The translations under genes were made by a program, and so were the position numbers. Under the pieces are notes generated by a model, which saw only the letters and a program-made list of their open reading frames with translations, was not told the origin of the DNA and did not search any database. This document shows, piece after piece, positions 5,258-11,595 of a stretch of DNA of 11,595 nt. Position 1 is the first letter of the stretch; each line of letters starts with the position of its first letter. Location of the stretch: assembly GCA_947632495.1 (NCBI GenBank), contig CANRPL010000043.1:1-11595 (forward strand), read 5' to 3'. This stretch comes from an uncultured Bacilli bacterium. GTDB taxonomy: Bacteria; Bacillota_I; Bacilli_A; RF39; UBA660.

Positions 5258-6291
5258 AAGCTTTTAAACCAATCTATAAAACCTTTTTTATCATCTTTTT
5301 TAGTAGCATATATATTTTCTTGATGTATAACTTGGTTATTGACAACTACTTTTGCTAAACCGACTTCTCCATTTTGTGGTTTATCACTTAAAACAAAGTT
5401 TAGGTAGACTTTTTCATCATTTTTTAAAGTATAGGTAAAACCTTCTTTCAAACTTAAATTATAGGCGCTATATAATTTATCTGGAATATTTAAATTACCT
5501 TTGGGCAATAATTCATAACGATAATAATTATTAAATCCATATTCAAATAATTTTTGGTGATCAGCAAAATCATTACCATCATTTAATGTTACTACTACTA
5601 AGTTAAGATTATCTTTTTGAGCAGTTGTAACTAATGTCCGTTTAGCCTCTTTAGTATAGCCTGTCTTACCACCCGTACTATATTGATAACTAAATAATAG
5701 TTTATTTTTATTTACCCAATGATAAGTATTTTTATTCGTTTTAACATCATAACTTTTTGTTTGTACTATCTTTTGATATTCTTCTAATTTGTTTGCGTAT
5801 GAGGTTAAAACTGCCATATCGTACGCTGTAGAATAATTACCTGCTTCTTCATCTAAACCATTAGGATTATTAAATTTAGTATTAATCATACCTATTTCTT
5901 TAGCTTTATCATTCATCATTTTAACGAATAAATCACCAGCTACATATTGCGCGATGGCATAAGAAGCATCGTTACCACTTCTTAACATTAGTCCGTATAC
6001 TAAATCACGTAATTTAATTTCTTCACCTTTAGTTATATAAATACCAGAACCATAACTTTTATCTATTTCATCGCCAATTGTTACCATTTCATCCATACGC
6101 CCTGATTCAATTGCTAGGACGGCCGTCATTATTTTAGAAATACTAGCTACGCTCTGTTGACGATTTATATCCTTGCTATAAAGAATTCGTCCATTATCCA
6201 TATCCATCATAATAGCACTTCTAGCACTAGTCGTAAGAGCCGCTACCTTAAAGGGAATTATCAATATCATTAAGATAATTAATTTCTTCAT
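5251..6291 (-). CDS. dacB: D-alanyl-D-alanine carboxypeptidase, sporulation type (DacB/PBP5*)
   Basis: Low-molecular-weight penicillin-binding protein (peptidase S11) that removes the terminal D-Ala from muropeptide stems; DacB (PBP5*) controls cross-linking of spore cortex. The 346-residue protein has a signal peptide (1 to about 18, ending KVAA). All three active-site motifs are present: S50-I-S-K53 with nucleophile Ser50, S105-G-N107, and K209-T-G211. A beta-rich PBP5 C-terminal domain follows from about residue 260. The last residues, KKGFIDWFKSLW, form the amphipathic helix that usually anchors these enzymes to the membrane. It starts at ATG 6291 with AGGTGA 4 bases upstream. It leads the dacB-spmA-spmB operon, and this context favours DacB over the vegetative DacA or DacF. 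Only about 40 bases separate it from the upstream gene's terminator; no clear sigma-A promoter is visible, consistent with sporulation-sigma control. Confidence 0.92.
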   Translation of the reverse strand: MKKLIILMILIIPFKVAALTTSARSAIMMDMDNGRILYSKDINRQQSVASISKIMTAVLAIESGRMDEMVTIGDEIDKSYGSGIYITKGEEIKLRDLVYGLMLRSGNDASYAIAQYVAGDLFVKMMNDKAKEIGMINTKFNNPNGLDEEAGNYSTAYDMAVLTSYANKLEEYQKIVQTKSYDVKTNKNTYHWVNKNKLLFSYQYSTGGKTGYTKEAKRTLVTTAQKDNLNLVVVTLNDGNDFADHQKLFEYGFNNYYRYELLPKGNLNIPDKLYSAYNLSLKEGFTYTLKNDEKVYLNFVLSDKPQNGEVGLAKVVVNNQVIHQENIYATKKDDKKGFIDWFKSLW

Positions 6292-6313
6292 TTCTTCACC
6301 TATATAAGAATAT

Positions 6314-6340
6314 GAAAAAAAGGACTAGTTTAGTCCTTTT
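6314..6340 (-). terminator. intrinsic terminator upstream of dacB
   Basis: On the minus strand AAAAGGACTA (6340-6331) pairs perfectly with TAGTCCTTTT (6327-6318) around an AAC loop, followed by a T7 run. It begins at the stop region of the 77-residue gene and separates that transcript from dacB-spmA-spmB. Confidence 0.88.
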
Positions 6341-6563
6341 CATGATTGACTTTAATATATACTTTATTATCATTTTTATCATATGGTTTAACAAAATATG
6401 CACGAGGAACACCCGCTACCATTTCACCACGGAATTTAACTAAGTCACCATTATTAATCTTATCAGAACTATCATTATCTACAAAAAGATAATTTGCATC
6501 CGGCGTAACAATCATACCCTTAACGCCATCAAAGTCTTTTACCTTACCAACACTATACTGCAT
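6330..6563 (-). CDS. small cold-shock-like OB-fold protein, divergent
   Basis: 77 residues. The pattern of the cold-shock domain is visible: GKVKDFDGVKGMI ('GxVKwFn..kGfGfI'), TPDANYLFVDND (RNP2-like 'PD...vFVH'), INNGDLVKFRGE ('l..Gq.V.F..e') and GVPRAYFV ('gpqA.nV'), then a charged tail. The aromatic nucleic-acid-stacking residues of true Csp proteins are mostly missing: RNP1 is KGMIV rather than KGFGFI, and RNP2 lacks the FVH core. Nucleic-acid binding is therefore plausible but not assured. Start: ATG at 6563 follows the extended site AAGGAGATGAT with 7 bases from its end; ATG at 6575 (81 residues) and 6593 (87 residues) are alternatives but sit on or before that site. It overlaps the end of the 1297-residue gene by 11 bases, so the two are co-transcribed and probably coupled. 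A terminator follows directly. Confidence 0.7.
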   Translation of the reverse strand: MQYSVGKVKDFDGVKGMIVTPDANYLFVDNDSSDKINNGDLVKFRGEMVAGVPRAYFVKPYDKNDNKVYIKVNHEKD

Positions 6564-9500
6564 AAGTAATATCATCTCCTTTTTGATAGTCATATGCTTT
6601 AATTAAGTGGCGTGCCTCTTCTAATTCAGCTACAGCCCTTTTATCAATATCGATTATCTCTTCGTGGATTTCACCTTTATCATCAATATAAGCAAAACCA
6701 TACACTATGTTAGATTGTAGTGGCCGTTGTTCAATGTATTCATATGAGACACCATTTAATAATTGCTTAACACTATGAACACGGTTAATATAACTTACAT
6801 ATGTTTTAATATTAGCCGATGAAATAGCTTTATCACGAGCCGGAAGATATGTTGGCACCCTGCTTTTATCGAAGTCAATAGGAGTAATACCATCACTCGG
6901 TGATGCTGTTGTAGCTAAAACAATGCCACTTGAACCAATATCAGAGTAGAACCCAGGAAGTCCTTCCTTGTTATTTGTAATATTAAATTCCGTTGTTGCT
7001 AATGACATTCCAGTCGTAGCATACGCATTATGAAGAACTACATTCTCAATTGGGCATTCACTATCTTTGCTAAGTTCAATTAACTTCTGAGCAACCTTTC
7101 TACAGGCCTCTACAACATCATAGTTAGAATATTTATTTGGATTACAACTATTACGGAGTTCATTCAAAAAGATAGTGTTACCATTGCGAAAGCCACTGAC
7201 ACGCGATATGTATTCACCCGTTTCAGGATCTTCAAAGCGAATATGAAAACCATTTTCATTTTCCAAACAAAATTCAAATAAGCTTTCACCAACACCACCT
7301 ATTCGCATACATGCACCAGTTCTTTCACCATGCGTTAAATTGGCTGGATTGGTAAAATTGCCTACGGATACATGAAGCTTTTGAGCAGTTGTCGTTTCTA
7401 CTTCACCGACAAAAGGTGGAACCGTAACTTTCATGCGACGATAATTATTAACTGTCCACTGAATGGCTTCAATTAATCTTTCATTATCCCTAGTCTTTTG
7501 ACTCGCACTATTAGGTCCTTGATTTTTCTTAATTAATCTAGCATCTTGTTCACCTAAAATTAGGGAATAAACACTTGATACTTGAGAATAGACATTAGCA
7601 TTTATAATAGCGCTCATAAGCGTTAAAGTCATTTTAGAAGTATCCTTATCAATAGCCGCTAAACGTTGTCGTTCCGCACTATAAATTTGTGGAAAATAGG
7701 ATATAAAGCTACCAATAGAAATTTGATCAAAAGACATCATTATATCATCAGATTCTAATAATTCACTTAAGCATGGCGGAAAGAGTATTAATTTATATTT
7801 AGTCAAGCAGCGAATTAATGAATCATAAGCATCACTATTATCATCACTTAAAATACCATCAGATAATAGTTCAGGGCGAAGACTATCCATGATACTATAT
7901 ATATCAATAGAATTAGGTGGCATATAATATTCCCGTTTTAATTCACCTCTTGAATCTAATTGTTTAACCGTAAAATTTAAACCTTCACGACGCTCAATGA
8001 TAACTTCTTTGGCACATTTAATAACCCTTCCAATATTAGCTTTTAATTCTTTTAACTCATATCTATATCCATAATTAGGTAAATGAAGATAAAGCGCTAA
8101 AACATCTTTAACCATATCAGGATTTAAACCACTTTTACGAATAACCAAATCAATGAAGCTAATTGTTTCAGATGTCTTTTCATCAAATAGACGAGAATTA
8201 TTTACAAAACAATATCTAATTAGGGCATTAATAGCGTCTTTTTCATCAATGGTATATGGCAAATCTAAATCTTGAATCATTTGATAACTAGCACGATATT
8301 TCTCACGTAGATTAGCAATATAATATTGTGTTACCATATGCAATACATTAACATAATATTCTTGATCTTTAGATGAACCACTATTAATCATAGTAATTAA
8401 GTACTGAAAGAAAGTATCTTGATCTTTTAATTGCTCTTTTAATTCAGGATATTCCTTAAGGATTCTATCACATAATTTGATATATTCTTCATCATTAAGA
8501 CTAGTATTTATTTTCGATATTAATTCTATATAATTATCATTTTTATCCTGTAATGAATGCATAATATCGGCAAATATATTTAAATCTTTAGTATATTTTT
8601 TAGAAAATTCATACTGTTTAATTGCGTCATAAGCAATTTCCATATCAACTAATGTATACGGCATAACGTCAAAAAGACATAGTAATTTATTAAATGCTTC
8701 ATCAGAAAGATTAATTATTTTTATAATATTAGGATAATTAAAATAACGAATGATACGATAGCCAAAACGTTCAGCTAATATATCAGTATGTTTTACGTTT
8801 AATTCAAATTTTTGTGTATAATAATCTTTAACAGCATCGTATAACTCTTTAGTATAAGGGATACTATCATCATTATGTTCAAGGAAAGTAATAACTTCGT
8901 CACCAAAGATTTCAAAATTATTCATATAAAAATTTATGAGACGAGGATTAGAAAAAATAAATAGTCCATAATAAAGTAATAAATCTTTAGTGAATAAAGC
9001 ATCATTAGCCATTATCTCTAAAAGTATGTCTATTTCTTTATCGCCCATTATATATTTACTATGAGGAATTTTATTTAAATAAGTAAAGAAATTATCAATA
9101 GAATGATTCTTTAATAAATCATACACGAAATTAGGATAATTTTGGAAAATTTCCACTGGTGTACTAAATGAAATAGTAAGTTTAACCTCTCCACTTATAA
9201 TTTTAGGCATCAAACGATTAATGACTTCTTCGTTATCCCAAATACTTATATTATGTCGTGGTATTTCATATAAATGATAATTACCAGTTTCGAGGCATGC
9301 ATCAACTAATTCAGGACTAAATAGAAAACTTGCTACATCACTACCTCTACTTTTACAAGTTAGTAATTTTTTATTGCCTTGTCTTACTTCATCAGCAAGA
9401 ATTTGTTGTAGTTTATCTATATCAATAGGAAATTCATTTGAAAAACGGGCTACCTTATAAACACAAGAAACTAAATCTAAATTGCCACCTTTAATGGCCG

Positions 9501-10446
9501 CCACAAGAAAGTCTTCACGAGCAAGTATTGGTAAATAATGATATGCATCGACATCTTTAACATAATAACCATCCATTATGGCATTAATAATTTTTAATGT
9601 AACTTCTTCAGTAAAAAGATCTAAATCAAATTCTAAATTAAAGATAATATTAAGGCAATTATGTTCTAAAAGACTATTAAATATTTCAATGCGGTCTTGT
9701 TCAGATATCTTTTCAAAAAATGATTTTAATCCTTGAATTTCACTAAACTTATCATCATTGACAGGATATCCTTTTTTTATTTTTTCGATAATAATTTGAT
9801 AGTTTTCTTCTTCTAAATCACCTAAATTTTTAGAAATAAGAAAAATATTAACATCTAGAGGGATTTTTTCTAAAGTTGATTTATCTATTATGTCAGAAAT
9901 GTTCTCACAGTAATTACAAATCTTATAGTTAAGTGAAGGAAGTTGATATTGATTGAAAGGAAAATTAGCAATTATCCTATCTATTAATTGCGCTGATAAA
10001 TCAGATGGTAAACTGCCACCTATGTTAGCAATTTTCTCATATTGTTTAGCTTCCAAAAGAACATTAAGTCCCCAGGCATCAACGTTAAATTCAGCATCAT
10101 TAGGTAGTCCAAGTAAAATAGGCCTTATTTCTTCATGAAGTTTAGTAATTTCTTCTTGACTTAAATAATCTTCAGCACCAAGTAAGCTAAAATTATTTTT
10201 AACTATATTTCTATGAATAAATTCAATAATTAATTCTGTAGAGACACCATTTATAAATTCTTCATCTAATCCTAATGGTAGATTTATTATTTGAAGTAAG
10301 AATTCATCATTTTCTTTAGCAGCCTCCATAATCTTTCTAGTAAGATGTGGCGTTTTTTCAATTAAAAATATTTCTTCACTAGAAAAGGAAGAATCCAAAT
10401 TTTCAATTTTACGGGAAATTATATTTATTTTCTCTTCATAACTCAT
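6553..10446 (-). CDS. 1297-residue protein of unknown function, helical repeat-like N-terminus plus conserved-looking C-terminal domain
   Basis: I do not recognise this protein as a named family. No signal peptide or membrane helix is evident, so it should be cytoplasmic. Roughly residues 1-600 read as tandem alpha-helical pairs with recurring 'dllvaAikgGNldLv' units (for example LVAAIKGGNLDLV, ELVDACLETGNYHLYEIP, RKIMEAAKENDEFLLQI), reminiscent of DUF4116 or ankyrin-like repeats. The middle to about 1000 is also mostly helical. From about 1005 the character changes to a mixed alpha/beta domain: HGERTGACMRIGG (H1039, C1046), LFEFC (C1060), then hairpin GFHIRFEDPETGEYISRV, strand TIFLNEL, helix VVEACRKVAQKLIELSK and strand NVVLHNA. 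That strand-helix-strand order is GNAT-like, an inference only. Base and codon use look like the neighbours. Start ATG 10446 has AGGATAGTGAT upstream. It overlaps the small OB-fold gene. Confidence 0.85.
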   Translation of the reverse strand: MSYEEKINIISRKIENLDSSFSSEEIFLIEKTPHLTRKIMEAAKENDEFLLQIINLPLGLDEEFINGVSTELIIEFIHRNIVKNNFSLLGAEDYLSQEEITKLHEEIRPILLGLPNDAEFNVDAWGLNVLLEAKQYEKIANIGGSLPSDLSAQLIDRIIANFPFNQYQLPSLNYKICNYCENISDIIDKSTLEKIPLDVNIFLISKNLGDLEEENYQIIIEKIKKGYPVNDDKFSEIQGLKSFFEKISEQDRIEIFNSLLEHNCLNIIFNLEFDLDLFTEEVTLKIINAIMDGYYVKDVDAYHYLPILAREDFLVAAIKGGNLDLVSCVYKVARFSNEFPIDIDKLQQILADEVRQGNKKLLTCKSRGSDVASFLFSPELVDACLETGNYHLYEIPRHNISIWDNEEVINRLMPKIISGEVKLTISFSTPVEIFQNYPNFVYDLLKNHSIDNFFTYLNKIPHSKYIMGDKEIDILLEIMANDALFTKDLLLYYGLFIFSNPRLINFYMNNFEIFGDEVITFLEHNDDSIPYTKELYDAVKDYYTQKFELNVKHTDILAERFGYRIIRYFNYPNIIKIINLSDEAFNKLLCLFDVMPYTLVDMEIAYDAIKQYEFSKKYTKDLNIFADIMHSLQDKNDNYIELISKINTSLNDEEYIKLCDRILKEYPELKEQLKDQDTFFQYLITMINSGSSKDQEYYVNVLHMVTQYYIANLREKYRASYQMIQDLDLPYTIDEKDAINALIRYCFVNNSRLFDEKTSETISFIDLVIRKSGLNPDMVKDVLALYLHLPNYGYRYELKELKANIGRVIKCAKEVIIERREGLNFTVKQLDSRGELKREYYMPPNSIDIYSIMDSLRPELLSDGILSDDNSDAYDSLIRCLTKYKLILFPPCLSELLESDDIMMSFDQISIGSFISYFPQIYSAERQRLAAIDKDTSKMTLTLMSAIINANVYSQVSSVYSLILGEQDARLIKKNQGPNSASQKTRDNERLIEAIQWTVNNYRRMKVTVPPFVGEVETTTAQKLHVSVGNFTNPANLTHGERTGACMRIGGVGESLFEFCLENENGFHIRFEDPETGEYISRVSGFRNGNTIFLNELRNSCNPNKYSNYDVVEACRKVAQKLIELSKDSECPIENVVLHNAYATTGMSLATTEFNITNNKEGLPGFYSDIGSSGIVLATTASPSDGITPIDFDKSRVPTYLPARDKAISSANIKTYVSYINRVHSVKQLLNGVSYEYIEQRPLQSNIVYGFAYIDDKGEIHEEIIDIDKRAVAELEEARHLIKAYDYQKGDDITYAV

Positions 10447-10466
10447 AAAATCACTATCCTAATATT

Positions 10467-10475
10467 ATTTTAACA
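10467..10475 (-). promoter_or_regulatory. possible extended -10 promoter element of the 1297-residue gene
   Basis: Minus-strand TGTTAAAAT (TG-N-TAAAAT), identical to the element ahead of rluB. It lies right after the T8 run of the upstream terminator, so a promoter is expected here. The -35 is poor. The predicted leader is about 15 bases. Confidence 0.35.
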
Positions 10476-10515
10476 AAAAAAATACACTAATGTATATATA
10501 TACCGTGTATTTTTT
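10475..10515 (-). terminator. intrinsic terminator overlapping the end of the 176-residue lipoprotein gene
   Basis: On the minus strand AAAAAATACAC (10515-10505) pairs with GTGTATTTTTT (10487-10477) and is followed by further T to 10475. The 17-base loop contains a self-complementary GTATATATATAC. The last ten or so codons and the TAG stop are inside the hairpin. A-T pairs dominate. Confidence 0.75.
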
Positions 10516-11017
10516 CTTTAGAAGTTTGATCTAAATCATCTATGACCCACTCATTATCTTTTTTCGTTAGCTTAAAAGTAATACTATATTTAACTTTTTC
10601 CGTAGCTTTTTCAAAGCGGTCTAATTGATAGTCAAAATATTTAGATGGATCATAATTTCCTTCTTCGTCTTTATAATCATCTTTATTTATCTCTTCTGAT
10701 AAAATTTTACTATAATCGGTTACTTCAATTTCTGTGTCTACTGTAGCTTTATCGCCATCAATTTTTTCATCTTTAATCTCATATTTTAGATTACTATAAT
10801 GCTTTTTCATAATATCACGATAACGAGCTTGTTGCTCAATAGTATATTCAGTATCTTCAATTAAAGTATCTAGATCATTTAAAACATTATCATCTAACTT
10901 TTGATAGCTATCAAGATAATTTTCTACTTGTTTTGTAGGTGTATTAGTCATATCAGTACCAATACTACATCCAGCTAACATTAATATCATAGCTATTCCC
11001 AAAAAGACTTTTTTCAT
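10487..11017 (-). CDS. putative lipoprotein, possibly NTF2-like, function unknown
   Basis: 176 residues: MKKVF, a hydrophobic core, lipobox LAGC with lipidated Cys17, then a Ser/Thr/Asn linker. The mature domain starts with helices (PTKQVENYLDSYQKLDDNVLNDL and TIEQQARYRDIMKKHYSNL), followed by beta strands (LKYEIKDEKIDGDKATVDTEIEV, KVKYSITFKLTKKDNEWVIDDL). Long N-terminal helices followed by a curved sheet ending in '..DneWvIddl' is the pattern of NTF2-like/DUF4878-type lipoproteins; this is a pattern match, not a demonstrated family. There are no cysteines beyond the lipobox. The start ATG 11017 follows GGGAGGT by 5 bases. It is 38 bases downstream of the Ca2+-ATPase gene on the same strand, so it may be read from that transcript; no convincing own promoter was seen. 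Its 3' end forms the terminator. Confidence 0.82.
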   Translation of the reverse strand: MKKVFLGIAMILMLAGCSIGTDMTNTPTKQVENYLDSYQKLDDNVLNDLDTLIEDTEYTIEQQARYRDIMKKHYSNLKYEIKDEKIDGDKATVDTEIEVTDYSKILSEEINKDDYKDEEGNYDPSKYFDYQLDRFEKATEKVKYSITFKLTKKDNEWVIDDLDQTSKEKIHGIYIH

Positions 11018-11041
11018 ATCTACCTCCCTTTATAGTATTAA

Positions 11042-11080
11042 TCGAAATATGATTTTTATACTCCCGTATTAATATTTCGA
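11042..11080. repeat. inverted repeat at the ATPase/lipoprotein junction
   Basis: TCGAAATAT (11042-11050) and ATATTTCGA (11072-11080), perfect 9-bp arms around 21 bases, with a nested ATAC/GTAT (11058-11061/11066-11069). It spans the ATPase stop codon. No U run follows on the minus strand, so it is not a standard terminator; it could be a weak terminator, an RNA-stability hairpin or a regulator site. A direct repeat GTATTAAT occurs at 11035-11042 and 11066-11073. Confidence 0.35.
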
Positions 11081-11595
11081 CGATTTAAATACATTTTGCG
11101 AATAATGTCAAAAGGAATAACTAATGAAGCATATATAATTGTTATTATTAGTTGAACTAGTGTTAAACCATTGGTACGGAAAACACTACCACCAAAATAA
11201 ATCATTAATAATTGGGTTATAATAATAAATATCATAATGAGAATAAAAATTTTATTTCTTTTAATGTTCGCTAAAAGATTTAAACGATTAGTTCGGGAAT
11301 TAAAACTATTAAAAATATCAATAAAAATAAATAGTCCAAAAAAAGCTGTTAAAAGCGTCGAATAGTCTTTATAAATATATTTAAATAATGGTAATTTAAG
11401 AAAGGCAAAACAAAGTAGTGAACCAATGAATCCCATACTTATAATTTGACTTATCATATATTTATTGATAATTTGCTCATCAGTTTTTTTGGGGTATTCA
11501 CTCATATATTCTTTAAGTGGTGGCTCAAAAGCAAAAGCAATACCTGCTAAAGTATCCATAACCATATTAATCCACAACATTTGAATAACAGTTAC
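11056..11595 (-). CDS. P-type Ca2+-transporting ATPase, C-terminal membrane domain only (cut by window edge)
   Basis: The last 179 residues of a P-type cation ATPase of the PMCA/SERCA (P2) group, which exports Ca2+ at the cost of ATP. The frame is open through base 11595, so the phosphorylation and nucleotide-binding domains lie outside. The first visible residues VTVIQMLWINMVMDTLAG, followed by EPP, are the TM6 signature ('lTavQmLWvNliMDtlaalala.EPP'), including the Asn10 and Asp14 that match Ca2+ ligands in TM6. Four further hydrophobic helices follow (TM7-TM10), with a loop after EPP containing the usual basic KKTDEQIINK stretch. A short charged tail YLNRRNINTGV ends the protein. The subfamily looks PMCA-like because of the N..MD spacing. 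Neighbour downstream is a lipoprotein gene 38 bases away. Confidence 0.92.
   Translation of the reverse strand, partial: VTVIQMLWINMVMDTLAGIAFAFEPPLKEYMSEYPKKTDEQIINKYMISQIISMGFIGSLLCFAFLKLPLFKYIYKDYSTLLTAFFGLFIFIDIFNSFNSRTNRLNLLANIKRNKIFILIMIFIIITQLLMIYFGGSVFRTNGLTLVQLIITIIYASLVIPFDIIRKMYLNRRNINTGV

Noticed and set aside
9953..10138. Plus-strand open frame inside the 1297-residue gene
   Set aside because: Short, no start signals, opposite a long intact gene.
1..11595. Mycoplasma/Spiroplasma genetic code (TGA = Trp)
   Set aside because: TGA ends the gerC-like gene in an ATGA overlap and ends spmB; Trp is encoded by TGG throughout.
1..11595. CRISPR array, tRNA/rRNA genes, insertion sequence or prophage module
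   Set aside because: No regularly spaced repeats, cloverleaf-like segments, transposase or phage genes were seen, and intergenic gaps are too small.

Overview
The window comes from an AT-rich, low-GC Gram-positive bacterium (Firmicutes/Bacilli-Clostridia grade) that very probably forms endospores. The evidence is a Ger(x)C/GerAB germinant-receptor pair at the left edge and a dacB-spmA-spmB spore cortex/core-dehydration operon in the middle. Lipobox signals, AGGAGG-type ribosome binding sites and very dense packing fit this. TGA is used as a stop (gerC-like and spmB), so the mycoplasma code does not apply. I cannot name a genus; an uncultured gut Bacilli/Erysipelotrichia-like lineage is a guess.

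Layout: (1) 1-1824, plus strand: 3' part of a Ger(x)C lipoprotein, ATGA-coupled to a GerAB-type permease, ending in a two-way terminator. (2) 1831-2592, minus: an unrecognised acidic protein with one C-terminal membrane anchor. (3) 2648-2890, plus: a ferredoxin with a near-ideal promoter, ending in a two-way terminator shared with (4) rluB, a 23S rRNA pseudouridine synthase (minus, 2938-3657). (5) 3706-4134, minus: a small lipoprotein whose promoter contains a perfect 20-bp palindrome. (6) 4177-6291, minus: dacB, spmA and spmB as a tight operon; spmB appears to start at an AUU codon, so its true N-terminus lies 37 codons upstream of the first ATG. (7) 6330-10446, minus: a 1297-residue protein of unknown function followed, with an 11-nt overlap, by a 77-residue cold-shock-like OB-fold protein. 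(8) 10487-11017, minus: another lipoprotein. (9) 11056-11595, minus: the C-terminal membrane domain of a P-type Ca2+-ATPase, cut by the window edge.

How they fit together: the Ger proteins would sense germinants in the spore inner membrane, while DacB, SpmA and SpmB shape the cortex and help dehydrate the core. The order dacB-spmA-spmB-rluB matches Bacillus, with a small lipoprotein gene inserted before rluB. The least explained part is the 1297-residue protein and its small OB-fold partner; it has an alpha-helical repeat-like N-terminus and a distinctive Cys/His-containing C-terminal domain with a possible GNAT-like core. There is no gene-free stretch over about 110 bases; no tRNA, rRNA, CRISPR or insertion sequence was seen.
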